A stretch of 64,000 nt of DNA from NCBI GenBank assembly GCA_023436885.1, contig JAEZHI010000004.1, positions 620,001-684,000 on the forward strand, in the 5' to 3' direction. Below are positions 42,678 through 52,413 of this stretch, in pieces. Numbering within the stretch: the first letter of the stretch is position 1; each line of letters opens with the position of its first letter. Below the pieces are notes generated by a model that saw only the letters and a program-made list of their open reading frames with translations, was not told the DNA's origin and made no database searches. The stretch is from Pseudomonadota bacterium (lineage in GTDB: Bacteria; Pseudomonadota; Alphaproteobacteria; Rhizobiales; Pleomorphomonadaceae). The position numbers were made by a program, and so were the translations under genes.

Positions 42678-42711
42678 TCAGAGGGCCCGTTGACGGCCTC
42701 CTGTGTCGATT

Positions 42712-42942
42712 TTAGGAGTGCATCGATCCGATGCTCTGCTGGGCCGCCCTGACGAGGTTGTCGAAGGCGGTTACAGCGTCGGCGTCGTCGGTAATCAGGC
42801 TGTCAATTCCGTTGTCTTTCAGGAATTTGACGATGACGGCCCAATCTTTCGCCTCACAATTTCCGGCTTGGAGCCGGTTGAGCATATCCTGAGCGATCAG
42901 GGCGTGGAGGCGGTCGAGAATGTCACTAGATGCGCGGCTCAT
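42712..42942 (-). CDS. terS: Terminase small subunit (T7 gp18-like)
   Basis: 76 aa from ATG 42942, which overlaps the stop of the holin-like gene (TAATG). The sequence begins MSRASSDILDRLHALIAQDM and is helical throughout. Size and place right before terL match DNA-packaging protein A of T7-like phages, which recognises concatemer DNA. Some uncertainty remains because small terminases diverge fast. Confidence 0.78.
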   Translation of the reverse strand: MSRASSDILDRLHALIAQDMLNRLQAGNCEAKDWAVIVKFLKDNGIDSLITDDADAVTAFDNLVRAAQQSIGSMHS

Positions 42943-43169
42943 TAGTCGTCCTTGTTGCGGCGCCGTGTCTCGATGACCTTCGCCCAGATTTGAACGATGA
43001 GCCAAACGAGGCCGAGGATTGGCGCAAGGGATGCGGCTACCTGCGAGGTGGTTTCCAGCCACGGCAGCCAAATCGGGCTGGTTGCCATGGAGGCGGCTAC
43101 GCCAGTCGTGGCGTGATCCAAAAAAGTGCTCCCAGTGGGTGAGGTTGGGGGAAGAACAACAAGGCTCAT
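42942..43169 (-). CDS. Class II holin-like membrane protein (T7 gp17.5 position)
   Basis: 75 aa. One clear hydrophobic span (VAASLAPILGLVWLIVQIWA) and a charged C-terminal tail (ETRRRNKDD). ATG overlaps the adhesin stop (ATGA). T7 gp17.5 holin lies in the same place between fibre and small terminase. A second holin candidate is in the lysis cassette at 57.5 kb, so which one times lysis is open. Confidence 0.66.
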   Translation of the reverse strand: MSLVVLPPTSPTGSTFLDHATTGVAASMATSPIWLPWLETTSQVAASLAPILGLVWLIVQIWAKVIETRRRNKDD

Positions 43170-44272
43170 GTGCGGCCCACGATGCTTCCGTTATTGGTGA
43201 TTGTGATGTTCGCGTAGTTGGCGATGGCGTAGCCGGAGAGGCCACCAGAGGAGCCCGCCACGCCGTTGGATACGTTACCGTTCGCCCCGGTCGCGCCGGG
43301 CGCTCCCGATGAGCCAAACAGCCCGCCTTGTCCGCCCGTACCTCCGGCGCCCGCGTTGGTGCCGCCGGCAGTCCCCACAGAGCCGCTTACGCGGGCCCCA
43401 TCATAGCCCTGCCCACGACCCCCCTCCCCCCCGACACCGCCCGTAGTGGCCGTTGTTACGGGGCCCACACGATAGATGCCAACGAAGCTGGTTTTGTTGG
43501 GACTACCGACTCCGGGGCCGCTGGGAATCGAAGAGATGCCATAATAGTTGTATCCCCCAACGGCCACGGGACCGGGACTTTTATTTGTCTCGGCGGTGTA
43601 TATCTGGCTTCCGGCCCAGTACAGGATCGTACGTTCTTGAGAGGTATCCCCCTGATAATTGTAGCACCAGTAGTACTTGGGATTTGATGTTACACTCTGA
43701 TAGGAACCCGAGGCGGGCTCTCTGACCTGAGTTGTGAAGGTCCCGGCGCCACCAGCGCCGCCCTGTCCGCCGCCCCCGCCGCCGCCCCGGATCACGCCCG
43801 TTGCGGCCACGTTGAGGATAATCTTCTGGCCTGATGCTCCGACAATGTTGGCGCTGAAGGCATCGCCACCAACACCACTGTTTGTGGCCCCGCCCTTGCC
43901 CGAAATCGTGCCGTTCACGTCGAACGTGAGGGTGCCGCCCCACGCGGTCGTTCCGATGGAAACAGCCGCGCTGAGCGTTGTGGAGTTGCCCCGTTCAGTA
44001 CCCGTGGCGAGAATAACGCGCTTGGGAGTGGTAGAAACCCAATCAGCGTTCGTGAAGAGCCCTTCGAGCGTCACCGCCCCGTCCCCTCCTGCGAGGGTCC
44101 TGGTGATCACGGTCTCCTTTCCGTGGAAGTCCGAGAACGAGATCGCTCCCGTGGACTTTCCGGCGAGAGACCGCTCGTCCGCACCATTCATTGAGAAGCC
44201 CGCCGAAGCGGGCCTCTTCAATTCGATGTTGATTGTCGATGCGGCAAGAGGGCCGCCGGACGGAAGAGCCAT
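43166..44272 (-). CDS. Glycine-rich tail adhesin
   Basis: 368 aa. A short N-terminal segment (SAGFSMNGADERSLAGKSTG) precedes a beta-rich domain and two long glycine-rich stretches (about 160-180 and 280-345), the first with a run of eight glycines. Glycine-rich lattice domains of this sort form receptor-binding tips in phage adhesins such as gp38 types. Its start overlaps the stop of the collagen-like fibre gene, so it is likely the fibre tip or its assembly partner. Host receptor unknown. Confidence 0.7.
   Translation of the reverse strand: MALPSGGPLAASTINIELKRPASAGFSMNGADERSLAGKSTGAISFSDFHGKETVITRTLAGGDGAVTLEGLFTNADWVSTTPKRVILATGTERGNSTTLSAAVSIGTTAWGGTLTFDVNGTISGKGGATNSGVGGDAFSANIVGASGQKIILNVAATGVIRGGGGGGGQGGAGGAGTFTTQVREPASGSYQSVTSNPKYYWCYNYQGDTSQERTILYWAGSQIYTAETNKSPGPVAVGGYNYYGISSIPSGPGVGSPNKTSFVGIYRVGPVTTATTGGVGGEGGRGQGYDGARVSGSVGTAGGTNAGAGGTGGQGGLFGSSGAPGATGANGNVSNGVAGSSGGLSGYAIANYANITITNNGSIVGRT
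44198..44213 (-). terminator. Hairpin with TTCG loop inside the adhesin gene
   Basis: On the minus strand GCCCGC-TTCG-GCGGGC followed by TTCT. It resembles the gp15/gp16 terminator at 49,382 but lies in coding sequence near the gene start. It may be coincidental or reduce downstream transcription. Confidence 0.35.
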
Positions 44273-45435
44273 CAGGTGTAGGCCGAAATGTTGCCCTCGG
44301 CGGTGATGTCGCCGGAGCTATCAATGTTGACGCACCTAATAGTCCCGGAGAAAGTCGGGCTAGACTTTGGGGCGAGCAGCGCAAGCATCGCGTCGATCTC
44401 TGCCTTGGTGTAATAGTCGGTGTTGTGCGTGTGGGCGGATGGGGCGAAGGTCGAGGGCTTCCCGGTGATGTCAGCCCACGAGTTCGACCCGGCCGGACCA
44501 CGCTCGCCCGGAACGCCTTGTGGTCCTTGAGGGCCTTCCACGCCCTGGGGCCCCTGCTCGCCCTGGATGCCCTGTACCCCCTGTGGTCCTGTGGGACCCT
44601 GGGGGCCCATTTCGCCCTGAGGACCAGCGGGACCTTGAGGCCCTACCGGTCCCAGAGGACCTATCGGACCCTGAATCTTTCCCGCATTAGCCCAGCCGGA
44701 GGCGGACCAGAGCCAAAGGTCTCCGGAAATCAGATAGGCCGATCCTTCCGTGCCACTGGACGGTAGATTGCTCGAACTGGACAGGGTGCCGAGGATGCTG
44801 ATGGACTTGCCATCGGCGCCGTCGTTTCCCTTGTCGCCCTTGTCCCCCTTAGGCCCCTGCGGGCCCTGGAGGCCTTGAAGACCTTGAGGACCAGCTGGAC
44901 CCGTGGCACCTGTCGGACCCTGGGGGCCTGGAGCACCGGTCAAGCCTGGAAGGCCTTGGGCGCCCTGTGGGCCCTGGGGACCGGCAACACCTTGCAAACC
45001 GGTGGAGCCTTGGATGCCCTGGGGACCGGCCGGACCTGTAGCGCCGACTGGCCCCTGTGGACCGGTCGGGCCGGGCGCGCCCTGAGGACCCGTGAGCCCC
45101 ACCGGACCTGTAGGTCCCGGAAGACCCGGAGTACCGGGGCGCTCCTGGGCAAAGTAGATGGCCTGACGGAGCAGGTCATTGTACGTCTCTGCCGGCAGCG
45201 GCTTGTTGTTCTGAATGACGTGGATAGGAACTTCGGGGGTCTCGCGAGCCACACTGACTTTCGTCCCGTGCGCTGGAGCGGTGTCAGTCCTCACCGAGGC
45301 GGCGCTGAGCCACGTGAAAGGCACCAAATCGCCCCCGACGTACACCTTGACGTGTTCCCTTCTCAGGTACGGGAACGGGACCTCAAATTGCTGGGTGGAA
45401 CCGTCTCCGATGGAGACAGCGACTTCGTACGACAT
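44272..45435 (-). CDS. Tail fibre with collagen-like repeats (T7 gp17 N-domain)
   Basis: 387 aa from ATG 45435. N-terminal tail-attachment domain at about 1-98 (FEVPFPYLRREHVKVYV), similar to T7 gp17. Gly-X-Y repeats follow at 101-209 and 256-316, separated by a small globular insert (about 210-255 with YLISGDLWLWSASGW). A C-terminal segment THNTDYYTKAEIDAMLALL is typical of trimeric fibre ends. It probably forms a collagen-type triple-helix shaft. The downstream adhesin likely provides the tip. Extension to 45,474 is not supported. Confidence 0.92.
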   Translation of the reverse strand: MSYEVAVSIGDGSTQQFEVPFPYLRREHVKVYVGGDLVPFTWLSAASVRTDTAPAHGTKVSVARETPEVPIHVIQNNKPLPAETYNDLLRQAIYFAQERPGTPGLPGPTGPVGLTGPQGAPGPTGPQGPVGATGPAGPQGIQGSTGLQGVAGPQGPQGAQGLPGLTGAPGPQGPTGATGPAGPQGLQGLQGPQGPKGDKGDKGNDGADGKSISILGTLSSSSNLPSSGTEGSAYLISGDLWLWSASGWANAGKIQGPIGPLGPVGPQGPAGPQGEMGPQGPTGPQGVQGIQGEQGPQGVEGPQGPQGVPGERGPAGSNSWADITGKPSTFAPSAHTHNTDYYTKAEIDAMLALLAPKSSPTFSGTIRCVNIDSSGDITAEGNISAYT

Positions 45436-45492
45436 TGCTTCCTTTGATAGGGCCCGCCCCAAAGTGATGAACACTCTGAAGCGGGGAGTTGG

Positions 45493-48400
45493 TTAGCGCT
45501 CGGGGCGATCTTCGATCAGGGAGCCGAGGGCTGCGGTGAAGGGTATCCAGTTCCCGAGAGGGGCCAGACGCGCCATTGCCTTTATCTGCTGCTGGGTGAG
45601 TTCGTCACCCTGCCACAAGGCTTGAGTGGTGCCCCGAGTAGAGCGCCTTACGCTGTCCAGAAAGTCGAGCGCGGGGGAGCCGAACATGGCGTCCGTGGAG
45701 GAGCCCGAGGCGCGGGCCGAGCCAAACTGCGGGCCCAACGGGGTCCACATGAGGAGGCTATCGGCGAACATTGGCAGCACCGATGAAGAGGCCGTGCGGG
45801 CCCAGCCGTTCTTCAGAACGTTGACCGGGTCCATCTGCTCTTCCCAGTACTTGTCCCAACCCTCGGCAGTGGTCGCCGTAGAGAGCTGGCGAACGGCAAA
45901 CGTTGCCGCACCCGCCGCCAATTCCCCGAGTAGGAGAACCATCATGCGGGGGTCAGTGAACGCGCCGTGATTGAGGGACCACAGGGTGGACTTAGCCCAC
46001 GCACCGAACACGAAAGAGCGGAACTGCGTGAACAGTTGAGCTACCGGGTTCGACATCCACTTCGACAGCGCGCCAAAGTCGTTCTGCTGGACAAGCCGAT
46101 CGGTGTACCGGCCGATGAAAGTTCGGAACTTTGTGACCGCCTCGGCATCCCATGCCGCCGTGTTGACGCCGGTTATCTTGTTGCCCTCAAACTCGGAGTT
46201 GTCGAGGAGGTTCCTGAACAGGAGCTTGGCATCGTCCTCGCCAATTCCCATTGAGGCGAGCCTTTGGCGGTCCCGCAGCTTGATCTTTCCGTAATCGAAC
46301 GCGCCGTCAGCGGTGCGCGCCTTTCTTGCCATTCCCGCAATTTGCTGGGTGATGGCCTTCATCGCCCATCGCTGCTGCCAGTCCTGGATTTGGCGAAAGA
46401 GGGACACATTGGCGGTAAGCCGCTGCCCGGCATCCAGAACGTTGTCGACGTACTGGGTTAGCCGTCCGCCCGTCTCCGCGCCCAACCTATCATCGGCGAG
46501 GCGGAGGTCGTGACGGCTCCACAGGTTCTCAAGGCCGATACCGGTCATGTCCTCAAGTTCGGCCAGAAGCCGATCCTTCCGGACTCGGCCAGTAGCGGCG
46601 GCCCTGGTCATCTCTCGGATGGCGGGGAGCTGCGACATGGCGGCGCGGAAGCCGGTAAGCGAGACCAGCTTCCACGTTTCCTGAACCTGATTGAGGCCCA
46701 TGTTGGACATCAAGCGAATGAACTGGAACGCTTTGATACGCCGGGCCCATTGGGCATACGCCTTCTCCGAACCATATACCGGCAGCCCATTGATGCGTTT
46801 CCAGCCGAAGTCAATGTTCTCAAGAGCGTTCGCCAGCTCTTTGTCCTTCGAGCGCTTGTCGCCCGGCATGAGCCGGTAGCTTTCAGCGAGATCGGACTTG
46901 ATCCGCGCAAGGTCCCCCTCGGAGCGGATGCCATCAACCCATAGCTCCCCATTCGAGGGATTGTAGATTTTCGTCTTGGCGAACTCGACGCGCCCTGACA
47001 TGGACCGGGTATAGCGCCGGTAGAGCAGCTCGGCGTCGTCCTCAAAGAGGTCTCGAACACGGAGGGGAACCTGTCCCCCATCGCGGGTCGCTACGTTGGC
47101 CTTGAAGTTGTAGTCGAGGAGTGTGCGGCGCTTGAGGTAACCAACCCCTTTCGAGGCCGCCCCCTCTGCCTCCTTAGCCTTGTCCAGCATACCGGACAGA
47201 AGTCCGAAGACCTCGTCCAGCTCCTTGTCAGACAGGAGGTTCTTGTTGTCTAGCGCCTCTCGGAACGCCTCTCGGAACCCGTCCTTATCGTTGATGTGGA
47301 GCGACCGGCTCATACCGTCCTCAATGCCGTAGCCAGCCTTGCGGAGGTTTGCCCAATAGCCCCGAGCCATCCGGGCGGCCAGCTCATCGGAGATTTCGGA
47401 CGTGTGGTTCCTAATAGCCTCCTTGATAAAGCGCTCCATGGTGTCGTGGTGGATCATCTCGTCGAGATTTGCGATGCGCTCGTGGTTAGCAATAAGCGGG
47501 AGATAGTGCTTGTCGGCCGAGCCGTTCCACATGCCCGCTTCTCGAAGCTGATCGGTCCACTCTGCCATGCCCTTCTGGATCGCTCCCGCAGCCTTGACCA
47601 CGTTAGGATTGGTATCTGGGGAGGGGTTCTCATCCCAAATGTAGTCCGTGACGAGGCGCTGGAACTCGCGCTCCCGCTCCGCCCGACCGGTGAGGTTTAG
47701 CCGGGAGAGGCCCCCTTCCTTGATGTAGGCGTTCTTGGCGGGAAGGTACGATACGTTGAAATTGCCTTCCATCTTGCGATGGCGGGCGGTGAACCGGGAG
47801 TTGACGCTGTCCGGGACAACCGAATGGTCTGTGAAGCCCGCCGTCTCCTCGAAGAAATGAGCGCCAAGGAGGCGCGTGTTCGGGTTCTTTGCCGTCGTCA
47901 TCTGTCCGGTGATGTCGCCGCCACGCAGCCAGGTCCCACCGAATGCCCTTGCGACATCCTCGTCCCGCATCTCCAGGGCATACCCCCGCTGCGCCCCTAC
48001 GAGGCCGTCTCGGGCCTGAGGATTGCGAGCAGCGCCACCGGAGCCGGTCGGTCCCCCTACCTGTGCAAGCGGAAGGCCGGTTTCCGGGTCGTAGCTCCAA
48101 ATGCGAAGGCGCATTTCCTCGGACGGGTCGCCCTTCGCGAGGAACTCCTTCTGAAGACGCAAAGCCTCGGCAGCTTCGAGCGTTGGGCCGGGACGGCGGG
48201 CCATGGCGGCACTGTCGTAGGCCAGTGCGGACTCGAACGAGGTCCCCTTTGCGGAACGAGCAAGGGCCCCGCCAAAGGCACCGAACAGGGCACCGGCAGC
48301 GCCCGCCATTAGGGGATCGGCGTGGGGATCGTGGAGGAACCGCTGGGCTGCATAGTCCATTGCTGCATTGGTCACCGAGCCAGACACCGCACCGGCCGCG

Positions 48401-49359
48401 ACTCGTCCGCCGAACGACAGCCCTTCAATCGCTGCGCCTCCCATCCCGCCCGTGAGGAGTGTGGGAATGGAGACAACAGGGTCGAGGGCGCCACCAACGA
48501 GGCCGGCACCCCTGGCCGACCAGCCCCCGGCGCCAAGCCGTTCCTGTCGGATCACATCCTCGGAAGCCCACTTCATGCGCTGCCGAAGCGTGTCCTCGGA
48601 AGTCGAGGAGAGGAGGAAGTCGTGATAGGTGTCCGGGTATTGCTTGGCAATCTCGACGCCGCGAGCCTCTCCTAGGGTCCAGTTGAAATCGGGAGCACCC
48701 TCCATGCCCGACCGGAATAGCTGGGCCGTGTAGGAAGTGCTCGCCATCGACTGGCCGACCTCTTCTGCGAAGCTGTCGTAAGGCTTGGGAGCTTCCTGCT
48801 CTCGTGCGTAGAGGGTTGGCTGATCAATCGGGCGCGAAGTCCCGAGGGCCGCGTCAGGGTGCGTGACGATATCCGGCTCGGCGTCCCCCTCTACGGGATC
48901 GTAATCGGGACGATATGAGGGCGTGTAGGTGCCCCCCAGGAGGGCCGCCGCCTTGGCCTTATGCTCCTCCATCTGGGTCTCAACCTTGTCCCGAACGGTC
49001 CCTGGAGCCCCGCCAGCCGCCTCGTCCGAACGATCAAAGTGATCCCGTCCACCCGTGTTGATGATGGAGTACATCTGGAGGAGGCCGTCACCCGGCCGGT
49101 AGCCGTTGGCGACGAGGTAGTCACCGGAGGCGCGCACCGCGTCCTCAATCGGCATACCCTTGTAGTAGTTAAACTGTTCCCGCTGAGGGGCGCCCATTTG
49201 GATGAGGCCCCGCTGGGTGCCCCACTTCGTAGTCGGCCCCTTCTTCCACGGATCGAAAGTTCCACCCGTCTCGTAGGACATAACGGTGGCGAGGTCTTGG
49301 GGGTCAGCCCCGATCCGCTCTGCCTCCGCCTTAATGGCCTCGGCTAGACGTGTGTTCAT
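45493..49359 (-). CDS. Internal virion protein D with lytic transglycosylase (T7 gp16-like)
   Basis: 1288 aa, close to T7 gp16 (about 1318). Ejected into the host to cross the wall and help pull in DNA. The N-terminal lysozyme-like domain has the catalytic Glu at E30 in SYETGG, with QRGLIQMG and YYKGMP typical of gp16. The remainder is helical. The longest phage gene in the window; a terminator-like hairpin lies just before it. Confidence 0.93.
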   Translation of the reverse strand: MNTRLAEAIKAEAERIGADPQDLATVMSYETGGTFDPWKKGPTTKWGTQRGLIQMGAPQREQFNYYKGMPIEDAVRASGDYLVANGYRPGDGLLQMYSIINTGGRDHFDRSDEAAGGAPGTVRDKVETQMEEHKAKAAALLGGTYTPSYRPDYDPVEGDAEPDIVTHPDAALGTSRPIDQPTLYAREQEAPKPYDSFAEEVGQSMASTSYTAQLFRSGMEGAPDFNWTLGEARGVEIAKQYPDTYHDFLLSSTSEDTLRQRMKWASEDVIRQERLGAGGWSARGAGLVGGALDPVVSIPTLLTGGMGGAAIEGLSFGGRVAAGAVSGSVTNAAMDYAAQRFLHDPHADPLMAGAAGALFGAFGGALARSAKGTSFESALAYDSAAMARRPGPTLEAAEALRLQKEFLAKGDPSEEMRLRIWSYDPETGLPLAQVGGPTGSGGAARNPQARDGLVGAQRGYALEMRDEDVARAFGGTWLRGGDITGQMTTAKNPNTRLLGAHFFEETAGFTDHSVVPDSVNSRFTARHRKMEGNFNVSYLPAKNAYIKEGGLSRLNLTGRAEREREFQRLVTDYIWDENPSPDTNPNVVKAAGAIQKGMAEWTDQLREAGMWNGSADKHYLPLIANHERIANLDEMIHHDTMERFIKEAIRNHTSEISDELAARMARGYWANLRKAGYGIEDGMSRSLHINDKDGFREAFREALDNKNLLSDKELDEVFGLLSGMLDKAKEAEGAASKGVGYLKRRTLLDYNFKANVATRDGGQVPLRVRDLFEDDAELLYRRYTRSMSGRVEFAKTKIYNPSNGELWVDGIRSEGDLARIKSDLAESYRLMPGDKRSKDKELANALENIDFGWKRINGLPVYGSEKAYAQWARRIKAFQFIRLMSNMGLNQVQETWKLVSLTGFRAAMSQLPAIREMTRAAATGRVRKDRLLAELEDMTGIGLENLWSRHDLRLADDRLGAETGGRLTQYVDNVLDAGQRLTANVSLFRQIQDWQQRWAMKAITQQIAGMARKARTADGAFDYGKIKLRDRQRLASMGIGEDDAKLLFRNLLDNSEFEGNKITGVNTAAWDAEAVTKFRTFIGRYTDRLVQQNDFGALSKWMSNPVAQLFTQFRSFVFGAWAKSTLWSLNHGAFTDPRMMVLLLGELAAGAATFAVRQLSTATTAEGWDKYWEEQMDPVNVLKNGWARTASSSVLPMFADSLLMWTPLGPQFGSARASGSSTDAMFGSPALDFLDSVRRSTRGTTQALWQGDELTQQQIKAMARLAPLGNWIPFTAALGSLIEDRPER

Positions 49360-49373
49360 TCGTTCTCCTGAAA

Positions 49374-49398
49374 TGAAAAGACCCCGCCGAAGCGGGGC
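49374..49398 (-). terminator. Intrinsic terminator between the gp15- and gp16-like genes
   Basis: CCCCGC-TTCG-GCGGGG (49,382-49,397) followed by TCTTTTC on the minus strand. A terminator here would lower the dose of gp16 and tail fibre relative to the capsid. Confidence 0.7.
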
Positions 49399-49405
49399 CT
49401 GTTAG

Positions 49406-51880
49406 TTATTCGAGGACGACTTTGCCGTTGATCCGAACAGTCGGGACCAACGATCTGAGCCATTCAAGTTCTTTGCGGCTCTGTTCGTCGCCTTGCTTGA
49501 GCTTGGCCTTCACGTCTTCGAGGGCTTTCTTAAGCTGCGCATCGTCTTTCGTGAGGCGTTTGTTGAGGTCATCTTCGAGCTGGTCGGCGACATACCCCGC
49601 GATGCCTTTAGCCACGCCTTTGCGCTTGCTTTCCTTGTCTCTCCAGTACGCGATGCGGGCTCGCTCGTTAGCAATGTCCTCGTCGTACTGCTTCTTGGCG
49701 TCGGCCCGTTCTTCTTCTTTCGCGGCGGCCAGCTTCCGAATGGTCTCATCGTGAGCCGCCTGTCGGGCCTGTCGGTGGTCCTCAAGCGTCTGGGGTGTGA
49801 TCGGGCCATCGCCTGGAACGGCTACGGGCTGGCGGAGCGACTTACTCCATACGGTCCATTTACTCCCGGCCCCGTCCGCCACAATGTAGAGGTCGTCCTT
49901 ATCGATCCCATAGCGTTCTTTGAGAGCCGGGGCGCGCTTTGCAAGCTCGTCCTCCATCAACTCGGGGAAGTCCGCCGGTAGATCGTTGTTGGCAAAGACG
50001 AGGACGCCATTGATCGGCACCGCGGTGTCGGACAGTTCGGTTTCCAGCCGCTCCTTGATCTCCCCTTCAGTGGCGCCGTTGAGAGACATCGACTCGATGC
50101 GGCTCATCGCCCATCCGAAGTTCTGCGTCCGGTCATCCAGCCCCATGTTGCGAAGGGTCTTCGAAGCCAGCCTTTCGGCGTCCGTCTTGTCCATCATCTG
50201 TCGGGCTTTCACGCTCTCCGGCTGGGCCGTCCAAGTGGCCGCGTACTGAAGAGCGTCCGCATCAGTCATGCGCCTCTGGGTCACGCCCATGTCGTAGGCG
50301 TCGAGGAACTCCTTGGAGGCCTTGTCCGTTAGAAGCGTCGAGAGATAGGCGGGGTTCGTTTGCTTGAGCTGTCGATAGAGGCTCGCGCTCTGCTTCAGAT
50401 AATCGCTGACTTCGCCCTTCTGGAGCAGTGTGTCGGTGGTGGCCCTCCCCGCAATTCCGTTGAGGGTGTTCTGCCAGTCCTTATTCGGGATGCCATTTCC
50501 GGCATACCAGTCAACGCGCATTCTGTTAGTGCGAGCGCGGGCCTCTTCGGGGGATTGTCCGGCCGCGATGAGCTGCTCCTGATAGTCTTCAAACTCCCCC
50601 TCTCGGCGGTCCACGACGGCGTCGATCTGCTGCTGACGGGTGACCGTCCGGGTGCCCTCTCCGCTCTCGTTGGGCACCTCTACATCTCGGAGCCTATTGA
50701 TGCCGCCCATCCGGCCCATTGCGCCGTAGGCCGCTGAGTAGACCCCCTGCTCCTGCCGCTCACTCTCCGCACGCAATGCGCGCTTCTGAGCTTCGGTGGC
50801 CGCTTTATTCTGGATCGTCAGCAGGTTGTGAGTGCTTTCATCGACCTTGTTTGCGAGTTCCTTGTCGGTGAAGACGCCTTTGCCCCGATACTTTTCAGCC
50901 TCCTTCTCATTGAAGGCCCCACGAAGCACCAAGTCGTCCACCTCACGGAACGTCGAGTAGCCCTGCTCCTTGATCTTCTCATCATGGAGGGTCCCGGCGC
51001 GTTCGAGCAGTTGGATGGCCTTGTCGGTGTAGCCGGCAGTGTTCCGCAGTGAGGGCAGAACCCGGCCGTCAGAACCGACGCGCTGCCCCTCCAAGAGCGC
51101 CTTAGCGATGTCCTCGCGTCCCTGAAGAGCAAACTCTTCGGCGATGCTGAACACAGTCTCATTCTGCTCCTGGCCCGAGAGCGCGAGGAAGTCCCGGTTC
51201 GCTGCTGACTTTGCGAAGACAATCTGCGCCGCCTCTTCCGCAGTCTTTCCATTGACGTTCATTGCGTCGTCAACGGCGTTGCGGAAGCTGGAAACGATGG
51301 TCGAGTTAACTTCCTGCTTTGCGAGGGCCACCTTGTCTTCGGTGTCCTTCTCCATCCAGGCCCGAAAATGATCCCCTGTTAGGCTGTAAAAGTGCCCTTT
51401 GGAAATTTCGGAAGGGAGCGCATCGGCGAAGGCTTTGCGCTGCCTTTCATATTCCGCTGCGGCATCGCCCGAAGAGCGGTCAAATTTGGTGTTGTAGAAT
51501 TCCAGCCATTGCTTGCGGAAATCGTCGTTGGCCCGCTCGCCAAGCAGCAGTTCGGCCGCGTCGAGCTGCACCTTATTGCCGTCTAGCGTGTGCCCCGCAA
51601 TCTCTGACACAAGCTGTTCTCGGCTCATCTGCTGAAGTCGGGCAACCTGCTCGCGGTTCTCGTTGGATTTCGGGTCATTCTTCTCCGCAGCGAGAACGTG
51701 CCCGTAGTCAAGGAGCGCGCCGTTCAGATTTCCGAGTGCGTTCGCCAGTGCGTGGAGGTTTCCACCAGTCTCCCGCTCTTGTGGCCGTACGAAGGTGGAA
51801 CCGGGAAGGCCCGCTGGCTGGAGCGCCGTCTGTCGGATGTCCCCGACCTGTGTGTTCGTTCCGAACAGTCCTGATGCCAT
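49406..51880 (-). CDS. Internal virion protein C (T7 gp15-like)
   Basis: 824 aa (T7 gp15 about 747). Helical, with many coiled-coil stretches (for example LKKALEDVKAKLKQGDEQS). Identified by size and position between the gp14- and gp16-like genes. Part of the ejected internal core. Start ATG 51880. Confidence 0.85.
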   Translation of the reverse strand: MASGLFGTNTQVGDIRQTALQPAGLPGSTFVRPQERETGGNLHALANALGNLNGALLDYGHVLAAEKNDPKSNENREQVARLQQMSREQLVSEIAGHTLDGNKVQLDAAELLLGERANDDFRKQWLEFYNTKFDRSSGDAAAEYERQRKAFADALPSEISKGHFYSLTGDHFRAWMEKDTEDKVALAKQEVNSTIVSSFRNAVDDAMNVNGKTAEEAAQIVFAKSAANRDFLALSGQEQNETVFSIAEEFALQGREDIAKALLEGQRVGSDGRVLPSLRNTAGYTDKAIQLLERAGTLHDEKIKEQGYSTFREVDDLVLRGAFNEKEAEKYRGKGVFTDKELANKVDESTHNLLTIQNKAATEAQKRALRAESERQEQGVYSAAYGAMGRMGGINRLRDVEVPNESGEGTRTVTRQQQIDAVVDRREGEFEDYQEQLIAAGQSPEEARARTNRMRVDWYAGNGIPNKDWQNTLNGIAGRATTDTLLQKGEVSDYLKQSASLYRQLKQTNPAYLSTLLTDKASKEFLDAYDMGVTQRRMTDADALQYAATWTAQPESVKARQMMDKTDAERLASKTLRNMGLDDRTQNFGWAMSRIESMSLNGATEGEIKERLETELSDTAVPINGVLVFANNDLPADFPELMEDELAKRAPALKERYGIDKDDLYIVADGAGSKWTVWSKSLRQPVAVPGDGPITPQTLEDHRQARQAAHDETIRKLAAAKEEERADAKKQYDEDIANERARIAYWRDKESKRKGVAKGIAGYVADQLEDDLNKRLTKDDAQLKKALEDVKAKLKQGDEQSRKELEWLRSLVPTVRINGKVVLE

Positions 51881-52413
51881 TAGGGTTTACCTGCTATCCT
51901 CTTCTTGTAGTCGCTAAGGGCGCTCAATCCTGCGCCGAACGCGTTCAGGATGTAGGGCGCGGCGCTTGGTTTCTCGGGAATGGGCATGGAATTAATCTGG
52001 CTTTGCCCGCTGGCTTCGGCCGCCGCCAATTCCCCCGACAGGTAGCCCCGGCTCATCCGCTGGTTGGCGTCCAGCGTTGCCTCATTCCGGCCCTGCCGCG
52101 AGTAAATGTCTCGGAGGACGGCGTCTACGGACAGACCCGAGACCCCTCCTTCTGATGCCGCAACCTCTACCGAAGCGGCCGACTGCGCGGCTTCACGCTC
52201 GGCCTCGGACTTCTGCTGATTGGTGGCTGCGTCTTCCTGCTGGGCACGGATGCCGAGATTGGAGTACTGTTGAGCGGTTGCGTGGGCCGCATTGTTGGCG
52301 TTTTGGTTATACGCCTCCATCTGCGCTTTGAACTTGTCATTGGCCCCGGAATACTCCACGGCCGATTGCATGATGCCAAGTCCCGCCGACGCGATTGCGA
52401 TGAAGTCACACAT
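51880..52413 (-). CDS. Internal virion protein B (T7 gp14-like)
   Basis: 177 aa from ATG 52413, which overlaps the previous stop (TAATG). Begins MCDFIAIASAGLGIMQSAVEY, a hydrophobic N-terminus, followed by a long Ala/Gln-rich coiled-coil region (QQEDAATNQQKSEAERE) characteristic of gp14, which forms the outer-membrane pore of the ejected channel. The longer frame is shadow. Confidence 0.85.
   Translation of the reverse strand: MCDFIAIASAGLGIMQSAVEYSGANDKFKAQMEAYNQNANNAAHATAQQYSNLGIRAQQEDAATNQQKSEAEREAAQSAASVEVAASEGGVSGLSVDAVLRDIYSRQGRNEATLDANQRMSRGYLSGELAAAEASGQSQINSMPIPEKPSAAPYILNAFGAGLSALSDYKKRIAGKP

Noticed and set aside
44902..45447. Plus-strand open frames opposite the tail fibre
   Set aside because: They result from the periodic Gly-X-Y codons, which keep the complement open.
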